The notes: generated by a model not told the origin, from the letters alone. A stretch of DNA of 9,038 nt from JAJYSO01 sp964451785 (GCA_964451785.1 CAYVJG010000061.1:1-9038), one strand, 5' to 3'; positions 1-6,913 are shown, numbered from the stretch's first letter. Numbers and translations: made by a program.

Positions 1-128
1 AGATTTGTAATTTTAACAGGAAGATTGGTTCATTTTGAATGTCACTTCCGTATTAGAAACATAATCATTCTTTTATAGTCAACGGTTTAAATCGCTAGCT
101 ATAATCTACATCACAAAAGAGATCAGAA

Positions 129-165
129 AAAACCCTCTATAAATCAGATGTTTAAAGAGGGTTTT
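129..165 (-). terminator. Rho-independent terminator of the FGE-sulfatase operon
   Basis: A perfect 10-bp inverted repeat (arms 129-138 and 156-165, core CCCTCT/AGAGGG) encloses a 17-nt AT-rich loop. Read on the minus strand, it follows the sulfatase stop codon by about 14 nt and ends in six T residues (132-127). On the plus strand it is also followed by TTTTATT, so it could work in both directions. The remaining bases 1-128 show no gene. Confidence 0.8.
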
Positions 166-178
166 ATTAAATCACTAT

Positions 179-1666
179 TTATTTAAACTTAGGATTTATA
201 AACTCCCAAGGTCTAATGTGAGCATTCCAATGTTCTTTTTGAACGATTTCATCAAATTGCTTGAGTATTTCAGGATGCTTACTAGCTACATCAGTAGTTT
301 CGCCTACATCTTTTTTAAGATTATAAAGTTGCCATGGGGCATCGGGATTCTTCTTTAAATTCGTTTTCACGCCTTTCCATTTTCCTTTTCTAACGGCAAC
401 CGAACCGCCTTTCTCTCCAAATTCCCAATAGAGATACTTGTGTTTAATCTGTTGCTTATTCTCCCCTAATAAAGTAGGCAAAAAGCTAATCCCATCTGTA
501 TTTTGAAGCGACTGTCCTGTCAAATCAGCCAATGTAGCCATCACATCATACTGTGCACTAATCAATTTAGAAGTTGATCCGGCTTTAACTTTTCCGGGCC
601 ACCACACAATAAAAGGTTCGCGAATGCCTCCTTCGTATAAATCGCGTTTAAATCCGCGTAAAGGGCCATTGATATCGAACAATTTATCAGGTACTCCACT
701 TTCTTGAGATCCGCCATTATCACTTGAAAACATAATAATCGTGTTATCGGCTAGGCCTAAAGCTTTGAGTTTTTCAACAAGTTTACCCACTTGCATATCC
801 AGATAAGTAATCATTCCTGCAAATGACGAATAAGGATATTTTACTGGCGCATAACCGTATTGCCCGTAATAGTAAGTCGGTTCATTTTTAAACTTACCGA
901 CGTACATATCGCGGTATTTTTCAGGAACTTGCAAACTGACATGTGGCAAGGTCGGTGCAAAATACACAAAGAAAGGTTGATCTTGATTGGCATCAATAAA
1001 TCGAAGGGTCTCATCTAAAATAACTTTAGGAGCATATTCCTGTCCTACATAAGCTTTAAAATCTTGTGCTGTCGCAGTATCGCGTCCCAGCTTAGTGTGA
1101 ACAAATTTAGTATGATTATCAAGGGGGATTTTTTTGCCGTTTTTCCATACATGAGTAGGGTAATAATTATGAGCCTGTTTTTGATCTAAAACCCCAAAAA
1201 ACTCATCAAATCCTTGTCGAGTTGGCGCACCGCTATTGTTAACCATCCCTAGGCCCCATTTGCCAAAACCTCCGGTGACATAACCAGCTTTTTGCAATAG
1301 TTCAGGTAATGTATTTGTACCTTCGGGCAATGGCATTTGACCACCTTCATGGGCATCGTCAAATTCCCCTAATTCATAATTGCCGCGAATGTAGGCGTGT
1401 CCGGTATGCTTTCCGGTCAACAAAGCGCCACGTGCCGGAGCACAAACTGGAGCACTTGAATAGTGATCTGTAAATAGCATTCCTTCTTCTGCCAACTGTT
1501 TTAAATGCGGGGTTTTTATCAATTCATTGCCATAAGGCTCGGTACTACCATAACCTAAATCATCTACATAAATATAAATGATATTAGGGGATTGCTGCTG
1601 GGCTAAACTATTTTTAGTAAAGCAAAAACAGAGCATGAGCACACTGATAAACAAAGATTTTTTCAT
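179..1666 (-). CDS. Exported cysteine-type sulfatase (arylsulfatase A-like, S1 family)
   Basis: This 495-residue protein should hydrolyse sulfate esters outside the cytoplasm; the substrate, probably a sulfated glycan or small aryl/alkyl sulfate, cannot be told. A type I signal peptide covers residues 1-22 (KK, hydrophobic core, cleavage after S-L-A). The alkaline-phosphatase-fold sulfatase domain follows. Visible active-site elements are D35-D36 (metal), C75-A-P-A-R79 within the sulfatase signature (C75 is the residue oxidised to formylglycine), K136, H242, D316-N317 (metal) and K340. The family motif G-K-W-H-L-G reads G-K-W-G-L-G here (G138), and A-H-N-Y-Y-P follows at 165-170; I recall this combination from a Bacteroidota sulfatase subgroup. 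Length is normal for the family. The gene starts 22 nt after the FGE-like gene without a Shine-Dalgarno sequence, which suggests co-transcription. The class is sure, the substrate unknown. Confidence 0.93.
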   Translation of the reverse strand: MKKSLFISVLMLCFCFTKNSLAQQQSPNIIYIYVDDLGYGSTEPYGNELIKTPHLKQLAEEGMLFTDHYSSAPVCAPARGALLTGKHTGHAYIRGNYELGEFDDAHEGGQMPLPEGTNTLPELLQKAGYVTGGFGKWGLGMVNNSGAPTRQGFDEFFGVLDQKQAHNYYPTHVWKNGKKIPLDNHTKFVHTKLGRDTATAQDFKAYVGQEYAPKVILDETLRFIDANQDQPFFVYFAPTLPHVSLQVPEKYRDMYVGKFKNEPTYYYGQYGYAPVKYPYSSFAGMITYLDMQVGKLVEKLKALGLADNTIIMFSSDNGGSQESGVPDKLFDINGPLRGFKRDLYEGGIREPFIVWWPGKVKAGSTSKLISAQYDVMATLADLTGQSLQNTDGISFLPTLLGENKQQIKHKYLYWEFGEKGGSVAVRKGKWKGVKTNLKKNPDAPWQLYNLKKDVGETTDVASKHPEILKQFDEIVQKEHWNAHIRPWEFINPKFK

Positions 1667-1688
1667 GAGTTTTAGTAGTTATATTAAT

Positions 1689-2801
1689 TTAATCGACATC
1701 TTTTACACAACGGAATCCTGTATGTCCCAAACTGGTGTCAGGCGTACTGCTCATGCGTCGCGCCACGCGGTAGCCGCTACAATAGCTTTTATTACAAAGG
1801 TAGCTACCGCCGCGTAACACTTTTTTTTGACTGTAAGGGTCACGGGGATCAAATCCTTTTTGAGGACCTTGTGGATTATCTGCCGTTTTATTTGCAAAAC
1901 TTTGATAATAAGTGGCGCCATACCAATCTAGACACCACTCCCATACATTACCGGCCATATCATATAATCCGTAACCATTAGCCTTAAATTGCTTTATTGG
2001 AGCGACACCACTGTATTGGTCGTGACAGGTATTGAGGTAAGGAAATTTCCCTTCCCAGGTATTAGCCTTAGCTTTTCCTTGCTCTAAAGGTTCATTTCCC
2101 CATGGAAACTTATGATTTTCTAAGCCGCCACGAGCAGCATATTCCCACTCAGCTTCGGTAGGCAATCGCTTGCCTGCCCATTTACAATACGCTTGCGCAT
2201 CGTACCAACTCACCTGTACTACAGGATAATTATCTAAACCTTCAATTGAACTTCCGGGACCATAAGGATGGCGCCAATCAGCGCCTTGTTGCCAACGCCA
2301 CCAAGCACTGTAATTATTCAAATTTACCGGCCCATCAGTCGGAGTAAATACCAATGATGCTGCCACCAACAACGAATCTGCTGGCTTGGGTGTGTCCGGA
2401 GGGAGTGTTTTTTTGAGCTCATCCCAATTTGGTTTTTGCTCAGCCGTGGTCACATAACCTGTAGCCTTGACAAAAGCCCGAAATTCAGCATTGGTCACCG
2501 GACTGATATCCATATAAAACGAGTTGACCTTCACTTGATGTTTAGGAAATTCATCTTTCGCTGCCATTTTGCCATCGCCCCCCATAGAAAATGTACCGCC
2601 TTGAATCAACACCATACCCTGAATACTTGTTTGTGCTGACTGCTGATTTGGCAATGAAGACTTACTCATCACTTGACCAAATCGCGAGGGCGTTTGCATA
2701 CAGTTGTGCTCTGTTGTAGCCGCTTGTGCCCAACTTATAACTGGCATACATAAACAAATAATAAATAAGTAGTGACGCATTCTGCTCAATTTAGCTTGCA
2801 T
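1689..2801 (-). CDS. Exported formylglycine-generating enzyme (FGE/SUMF1 family)
   Basis: This 370-residue protein belongs to the FGE-sulfatase fold. FGE is an oxygen- and copper-dependent oxidase that converts the cysteine of C-x-P-x-R in sulfatases to formylglycine. Residues 1-27 look like a type I signal peptide (basic n-region, hydrophobic 11-25, A-Q-A). The domain begins at G62-M-V-L-I-Q-G-G and includes K211-R-L-P-T-E-A-E-W-E, N285-V-W-E-W and R330-G-G-S. Both catalytic cysteines are present, C336 and C341 in L-C-N-K-S-Y-C, which separates true FGEs from EgtB/PvdO-like relatives. C206 and C365 align by eye with a structural disulfide pair of human FGE, which would fit an oxidising compartment. 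The first ATG is preferred because GAAAGGAG (2816-2809) sits 7 nt upstream; the Met at residue 8 lacks this. It is the first gene of the operon, and the downstream sulfatase is the obvious client. Confidence 0.9.
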   Translation of the reverse strand: MQAKLSRMRHYLFIICLCMPVISWAQAATTEHNCMQTPSRFGQVMSKSSLPNQQSAQTSIQGMVLIQGGTFSMGGDGKMAAKDEFPKHQVKVNSFYMDISPVTNAEFRAFVKATGYVTTAEQKPNWDELKKTLPPDTPKPADSLLVAASLVFTPTDGPVNLNNYSAWWRWQQGADWRHPYGPGSSIEGLDNYPVVQVSWYDAQAYCKWAGKRLPTEAEWEYAARGGLENHKFPWGNEPLEQGKAKANTWEGKFPYLNTCHDQYSGVAPIKQFKANGYGLYDMAGNVWEWCLDWYGATYYQSFANKTADNPQGPQKGFDPRDPYSQKKVLRGGSYLCNKSYCSGYRVARRMSSTPDTSLGHTGFRCVKDVD

Positions 2802-2808
2802 TATAAAA

Positions 2809-2816
2809 CTCCTTTC
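2809..2816 (-). promoter_or_regulatory. Strong Shine-Dalgarno sequence of the FGE gene
   Basis: Read on the minus strand, GAAAGGAG lies 7 nt before the ATG at 2801. It fixes the start codon. Most other genes here lack such a site: tig has only AAGGA 11 nt before its ATG, and the sulfatase, GltS-like, holin-like, clpP and clpX genes have none. Confidence 0.7.
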
Positions 2817-2819
2817 AAT

Positions 2820-2861
2820 TTTAAATCAGCTTGAAAAGTAAGCTTTTCTATCTGATTAAAA
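2820..2861 (-). repeat. Imperfect inverted repeat in the FGE-sulfatase leader
   Basis: The repeat is symmetric about 2840.5. Inner arms GAAAAG (2833-2838) and CTTTTC (2843-2848) flank a 4-nt loop. A symmetric 3-nt internal mismatch follows (2830-2832 against 2849-2851). Outer arms 2820-2829 and 2852-2861 pair at nine of ten positions around ATCAG/CTGAT. It ends just before the Shine-Dalgarno sequence of the FGE gene. It could be a 5'-UTR hairpin or a protein-binding operator; it has no terminator-like T tract. Confidence 0.6.
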
Positions 2862-2915
2862 TCATTAAAATTAGTTTTTAACACAACACCAAATACTTCC
2901 TCTTGGGATAAACAA

Positions 2916-2946
2916 AAATCGCCTCAACAAAATGTCAAGGCGATTT
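2916..2946 (-). terminator. Rho-independent terminator of the GltS-like gene
   Basis: Read on the minus strand, arms 2946-2933 and 2929-2916 form a 14-bp stem with two adjacent G-U wobble pairs, around a 3-nt loop. The core is ATCGCCT/AGGCGAT. A T-rich run (TTTTTGTTT including the stem end) follows. It lies 22 nt after the stop codon of the GltS-like gene and separates that gene from the FGE-sulfatase operon. Confidence 0.85.
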
Positions 2947-2968
2947 AGTATAGGGTATTTAAAAAATC

Positions 2969-4576
2969 TTACTTAGAAGCTTTAGCTTTAATTCCCCAAT
3001 GGGTTATATCTGCATTTTCAAAGTCTAAACGATATTTTTCAGGAACTTGTCCACCTAGCATTGATCCACAATCAATGGTTGGGAACAGCTCTTCATAAGT
3101 GATCATCTCATTGAGCGATACACGTCTATAAATATGTGAGCGCGTCAACTGAACAGGATCTGATAAGCCCGAAGCGCCTACTAGTTCAACTAAGTTTTTC
3201 ACCGTTTTTTCGTGATAGCTTACTACGCGGTCTTTTTTATCTTCAGGCACAAGACCTATGGTGAGTTTAGGGTCTTGTGTAGTGATTCCGGTAGGACATT
3301 TATTAGTATTACACAATAAAGATTGAATACAACCAATAGCCAACTTATTAGCGCGAGCTTGATAACACATATCGGCTCCTAGCGCCATAGCTCGAGCCAC
3401 GTGAAAGGCTGAAGATATTTTTCCTGAAGCAATCAATTTAATATGTTTGCGAATGCCTAAGCCTCGTAAAATATTATTGACAAAATCAAGCCCATCAATC
3501 ATAGGTGCACCAACATAGTTTGTAAATTCAGGAGGTGCAGCACCAGTTCCACCTTCACCCCCATCAACAGCAATGTAATCAGGATAGGTATCGAGCTCAA
3601 TCATAGCCTTACAAATAGAAATAAACTCGCTTTTATGACCAATACACAATTTAAACCCTATAGGTTTACCTCCTGACAAATCTCTCAATTTTTTGATAAA
3701 CTTAATCATCCCTAGCGGAGTATCAAAAGCCGAGTGATAAGGCGGAGACATCACTTGAGTATGCGGTAATATATGTCGAATTTTCGCAATTTCTTCAGAG
3801 TTTTTAGAAGCTGGCAAAATGCCTCCGTGCCCTGGTTTGGCTCCTTGAGAGATTTTCAACTCGATCATTTTTACATGAGGATGTTTTGACTTTTCAGCAT
3901 ATAAATCTTCATCAAAATCACCCTCTTTAGTACGGCAACCAAAGTAACCTGTACCAATTTGCCAAATCAAATCACCACCGTGTTTTAAGTGGTATTCACT
4001 AATCCCACCTTCGCCTGTATTATGAGCAAAATTACCGAGCTTTGCTCCCCAGTTTAAAGCTTCAACAGCACGCCCACTAAGCGCCCCAAAACTCATAGCT
4101 GAGATATTGAGAATACTAGCCGAATAAGGCTGTTGACAATCTTTGTTCCCCACCATAACGCGAGGGTCGTGATCTAATTCTGTAAAATGTTTAGGGGCTA
4201 TTGAATGACACATCCATTCGTAACCCTCAGCATACACATCTAATTGGGTTCCAAAAGGAATAGTATCGCGAACAGCTTTAGCGCGTTGATATACTGTTGA
4301 TCGATCCACGCGATTAAAAGGTCGACCGTCAATGTCTGATTCAATAAAATATTGGTACAACTTAGGTCGCAAATCTTCAAAGAGGTATCGCATCCTTCCC
4401 AAAACCGGGAAGACTCGCATTATGGTATGTCTTTTTTGAAACATATCGTAATACCCCATTATACTTAAGGTTAAAACAATAGCAAATACAACATACCAAT
4501 TCTCGTTGAGGTAAATAGACAAAGCTAGCGTAATTATCAACGATAGAGTCGATATCAGAACAAACTTGCCGCGCAT
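2969..4576 (-). CDS. Membrane-anchored FMN-binding glutamate-synthase-family protein
   Basis: This 535-residue protein matches the FMN/iron-sulfur synthase domain of the glutamate synthase large subunit. It lacks the N-terminal glutaminase domain and has no GltD-like partner in the window, so glutamate synthesis from glutamine is not assured. Two hydrophobic segments (about 5-22 and 28-44) suggest an inner-membrane anchor with the catalytic domain in the cytoplasm. Conserved elements are G188-E-G-G, K241 followed by G-A-K-P-G-H-G-G (245-252), D338-G-G-E-G-G-T-G, A383-S-G-K and C416-x5-C422-x4-C427. The last matches the three cysteines that bind the 3Fe-4S cluster of GltS. The length suits the stand-alone family usually annotated as FMN-binding glutamate synthase family protein. 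It appears monocistronic, with its own terminator and no Shine-Dalgarno sequence. Family assignment is firm; the physiological reaction is unknown. Confidence 0.9.
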   Translation of the reverse strand: MRGKFVLISTLSLIITLALSIYLNENWYVVFAIVLTLSIMGYYDMFQKRHTIMRVFPVLGRMRYLFEDLRPKLYQYFIESDIDGRPFNRVDRSTVYQRAKAVRDTIPFGTQLDVYAEGYEWMCHSIAPKHFTELDHDPRVMVGNKDCQQPYSASILNISAMSFGALSGRAVEALNWGAKLGNFAHNTGEGGISEYHLKHGGDLIWQIGTGYFGCRTKEGDFDEDLYAEKSKHPHVKMIELKISQGAKPGHGGILPASKNSEEIAKIRHILPHTQVMSPPYHSAFDTPLGMIKFIKKLRDLSGGKPIGFKLCIGHKSEFISICKAMIELDTYPDYIAVDGGEGGTGAAPPEFTNYVGAPMIDGLDFVNNILRGLGIRKHIKLIASGKISSAFHVARAMALGADMCYQARANKLAIGCIQSLLCNTNKCPTGITTQDPKLTIGLVPEDKKDRVVSYHEKTVKNLVELVGASGLSDPVQLTRSHIYRRVSLNEMITYEELFPTIDCGSMLGGQVPEKYRLDFENADITHWGIKAKASK

Positions 4577-5141
4577 AATTAAATGTTTTTAGATAACTTA
4601 ATTAATAGATTAACAAACAAGGTATTAGCTCTTTTTTAAATTATAACTTATTGATTACCAATACCATACATAAACATAGTTTACCCGTGCAAGGTACAAT
4701 TAATTTTGAAAGCTCTGTTTTATATTTCTGAAAAAGTTATGATTATTTTAAGTTTCATAAACACTACTTCATCTGTTTATTCATCATTTTATTTATTTTT
4801 TACGCTTTCTATTTATTATTGTCAATATAAAAACAATTGGCTTAAACTAAATTCACGTTTTAAACAACAAACTTACGGAATAAGTATTTTTACTTATTTT
4901 TACTTTCAAATTATTGTGTTTTACTTTCATATTTTGAATAAATACAAATTTTAGTGCAGCAATACCAACAAACCCATCATTTTAAAGTGTTAAAATTAGA
5001 GATACGTAGATAATTTATCGTTTGTTGATTTTTGTAATTTATACTCGCTCTTAATAACTATAAAAAAACACCAGCAAACCTCTGCTTTTACTTGCCTATC
5101 AATTAAAATACTTGTATCTTCACTTAAAATTACGTCGGTTA
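4577..5141. other. AT-rich intergenic region between divergent genes
   Basis: This 565-nt gap separates the divergently transcribed GltS-like and holin-like genes and must hold both promoters. The plus-strand promoter of the holin-like gene is visible at its right end; I could not place the minus-strand promoter with confidence. A plus-strand open frame at 4739-4954 (72 codons from ATG) is rich in Phe, Tyr and Ile as expected from AT-rich DNA. It has no Shine-Dalgarno sequence and matches no family I know, so I do not call it. TAATTTTG at 4701-4708 matches a Bacteroidota -7 box but has no TTG at the right distance. CAACAAAC (4966-4973) and GTTTGTTG (5021-5028) form an 8-bp inverted repeat 47 nt apart. 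Confidence 0.5.
5092..5122 (+). promoter_or_regulatory. Candidate Bacteroidota promoter of the holin-like gene
   Basis: TTG at 5092-5094 is followed after exactly 20 nt by TATCTTCA (5115-5122), close to the Bacteroidota sigma-ABfrA -7 box TAnnTTTG. Transcription would start a few bases later, just upstream of the ATG at 5142. This also argues against the in-frame TTG at 5112 as the start codon, since it would lie inside the promoter. Confidence 0.5.
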
Positions 5142-5495
5142 ATGAAACTTATTATACGCATCTTAATTACAGCCTTTATAGTGGTTGGGTTATCAAACTT
5201 TTTACCAGGCACTCATATTGCTGATTTTTGGACAGGGATTTGGGTGGCTATTGTCTTAGGACTCATTAATATATTTGTCAAACCCCTTCTCATTTTGCTC
5301 ACTTTACCGGTTACAGTTATCAGTTTTGGTTTATTTCTACTCGTTATTAATGCCTTACTCATTTTACTTTGCAGTAGTTTAGTTAGTGGATTTTATGTCG
5401 ATGGCTTTTGGTGGGCCCTGTTATTCAGTCTCTTACTCTCTTTTTGCCAATCTATTTTATTTGCTACCTTGCGTCAGGAAAATCAAAATCACTAA
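5142..5495 (+). CDS. Small membrane protein, phage holin family 4_2 / YvlD-like
   Basis: This 117-residue hydrophobic protein has about four membrane segments (roughly 4-20, 31-48, 50-75 and 88-108). The stretch around N43 and K47-P48, L-T-L-P (53-56) and G63-L-F with V-I-N soon after is typical of the Phage_holin_4_2/YvlD family. These are small four-helix inner-membrane proteins common on bacterial chromosomes. Despite the family name, nothing phage-like surrounds it, and its role is unknown. I chose ATG 5142 rather than the in-frame TTG at 5112: it gives the usual family start (M-K, then a hydrophobic helix), and the TTG overlaps the predicted promoter. There is no Shine-Dalgarno sequence. 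It lies 72 nt before tig with no clear terminator between them, so some read-through into tig is possible. Confidence 0.82.
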   Translation: MKLIIRILITAFIVVGLSNFLPGTHIADFWTGIWVAIVLGLINIFVKPLLILLTLPVTVISFGLFLLVINALLILLCSSLVSGFYVDGFWWALLFSLLLSFCQSILFATLRQENQNH

Positions 5496-5505
5496 GCTTA
5501 AAAAC

Positions 5506-5536
5506 TTGGTGGGCAGACAAATAAATTGTAATTTTG
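5506..5536 (+). promoter_or_regulatory. Bacteroidota-type promoter of tig-clpP-clpX
   Basis: TTG at 5506-5508 and a perfect TAnnTTTG box, TAATTTTG at 5529-5536, are separated by 20 nt, the same spacing as in the promoter before the holin-like gene. The predicted start gives a leader of about 25 nt before the tig ATG. It would drive the whole tig-clpP-clpX operon independently of the upstream membrane-protein gene. Confidence 0.7.
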
Positions 5537-5567
5537 CAACTCAAATTTTAGAAGGAAAAATAACCCA

Positions 5568-6893
5568 ATGAACATTAGTAGAGAAAACATTGATCAACTC
5601 AATGCCATCGTAAAGGTGGACATCGCCAAAGAAGACTACCAACCTCGCGTTGAAAAAATCTTGAAAAATTATCGCAAAACAGCTAACATTCCTGGTTTCC
5701 GCAAAGGCCATGTCCCTATGGGATTAGTCAAAAAACAATATGGTCAAGCCGTGTTGGTTGACGAAGTAAATAAACTTTTACAAGAAAACCTCAACAAATA
5801 CCTCACCGAAGAAAAACTCGATGTTTTAGGCAATCCTCTACCTAAAGAGCAAGACAACTTCTCTTGGGATGCTGATAACTATTCATTCGAATTTGAACTC
5901 GGATTAGCTCCTGAATTTACTGTTGACATTAACACTAAAGAGCCGGTTACGCTTTACAAACTCATCGCTGATGATGAAATGATTGACAAACAAATCACTC
6001 ACATCCGCACCCAATACGGCAAACTCAAATCAAAAGATGAGGCTGCTGAAAATGACACGGTTAGTGGGGTCTTTAAAAACGAAGAAAAAGAACTCAGCAA
6101 TGGCACTACTTTTAGCCTTGACAAAATTAAAGGTAAACGCAACCTCAATAAATTTGTAGGCGCTAAAGTTGATGATATCTTGAGCCTCAAAACAAAAAAC
6201 CTTTTTGAAGACGAGCAAACTCTAGCTAATCATTTAGGGCTTTCTGCTGAAGACGCTAAAGATCTCGATATTGAAGTGAGCTTCCAAATTACTGAAATTA
6301 ACGAACAAGAATTAGCTGAGCTCAATGAAGAATTCTTTACTAAAATTTTCGGCGAAAAATCTGAAGTAAAAACTGAGGAAGATTTCCGCTTAAAAATTAA
6401 AGAAGACCTCGAAAAACAATTTGAACAACAAAGCAATCAACAATTGCTCAATGATGTTACCGAAACTTTAATTGAAAATACTAGCTTTGACTTGCCAGTC
6501 GAGTTTTTACAACGTTGGATTCAGGTCAGTGGTGAAGAACAATTAACCACTGATGAAGCTAAAGATGAATTTGAACGCTCTGAAAAAGGCTTGCGCTACC
6601 AGCTCATCGAAAATAAATTGATGCAAGCTAACGAGATCAAAGTTGAATTTACTGATGTTCTTGACTTGACTAAAGAGCGCATTAAAATGCAAATGGCTCA
6701 ATTTGGTCAACTCGACCCATCTGAGGAAGAACTTGATAACATCGCCAGACGCGTCATCTCTAACGAGCAAGAAGTGCGTAACCTCACCGAACAAGTTAAA
6801 AACGAAAAACTCCTCACTTTCTTTAAAGAAAACGCTAATCTTAAAGAAAAAGAATTAACTTATGATGATTTCATCAAAGAAGTGATGGGATAA
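5568..6893 (+). CDS. tig: Trigger factor, ribosome-associated chaperone
   Basis: Trigger factor binds ribosomal protein L23 at the exit tunnel and shields nascent chains in the cytoplasm. The 441 residues fit the family (E. coli 432). The N-terminal ribosome-binding domain (about 1-120) carries the signature G43-F-R-K-G47 followed by P50. The middle segment (about 158-245) occupies the place of the FKBP-type prolyl isomerase domain but is divergent. It lacks the I-P-G-F-E region and reads K-G-K-R-N-L-N-K-F-V-G there, so isomerase activity is doubtful. The C-terminal helical chaperone arms run from about 248 to 441 and are rich in Glu, Lys and Gln. AAGGA lies 11 nt before the ATG, a weak ribosome site. 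It is the first gene of tig-clpP-clpX; clpP starts 20 nt after its stop codon. Confidence 0.95.
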   Translation: MNISRENIDQLNAIVKVDIAKEDYQPRVEKILKNYRKTANIPGFRKGHVPMGLVKKQYGQAVLVDEVNKLLQENLNKYLTEEKLDVLGNPLPKEQDNFSWDADNYSFEFELGLAPEFTVDINTKEPVTLYKLIADDEMIDKQITHIRTQYGKLKSKDEAAENDTVSGVFKNEEKELSNGTTFSLDKIKGKRNLNKFVGAKVDDILSLKTKNLFEDEQTLANHLGLSAEDAKDLDIEVSFQITEINEQELAELNEEFFTKIFGEKSEVKTEEDFRLKIKEDLEKQFEQQSNQQLLNDVTETLIENTSFDLPVEFLQRWIQVSGEEQLTTDEAKDEFERSEKGLRYQLIENKLMQANEIKVEFTDVLDLTKERIKMQMAQFGQLDPSEEELDNIARRVISNEQEVRNLTEQVKNEKLLTFFKENANLKEKELTYDDFIKEVMG

Positions 6894-6913
6894 ACAATAA
6901 ATAATAGACACTC

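Noticed and set aside
1578..1817. Plus-strand open frame across the FGE-sulfatase junction
   Set aside because: It is antisense to two well-supported genes and has no protein family features.
2778..2780. Alternative ATG (residue 8) as the FGE start
   Set aside because: The strong Shine-Dalgarno sequence is correctly spaced for the upstream ATG at 2801, not for this one.
4618..4696. Two copies of CAAGGTA (4618-4624 and 4690-4696; TACCTTG on the minus strand) as promoters of the GltS-like gene
   Set aside because: Each is one base short of TAnnTTTG and has no TTG at about 20 nt upstream.
4706..4954. Open frame beginning with TTG (82 codons), possible small membrane protein
   Set aside because: No Shine-Dalgarno sequence, no paired promoter, no recognisable family, and codon use reflecting only very AT-rich DNA.
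5112..5141. In-frame TTG start that would lengthen the holin-like protein by 10 residues
   Set aside because: It lies inside the predicted -7 region, and the added residues do not fit the family start.
5142..5495. Prophage or lysis module
   Set aside because: Only the family name suggests a phage; no endolysin, integrase or structural gene is present.
5999..6794. Several minus-strand open frames inside tig
   Set aside because: Their Ser/Phe/Leu-rich translations are the expected antisense of a Glu/Lys-rich gene.
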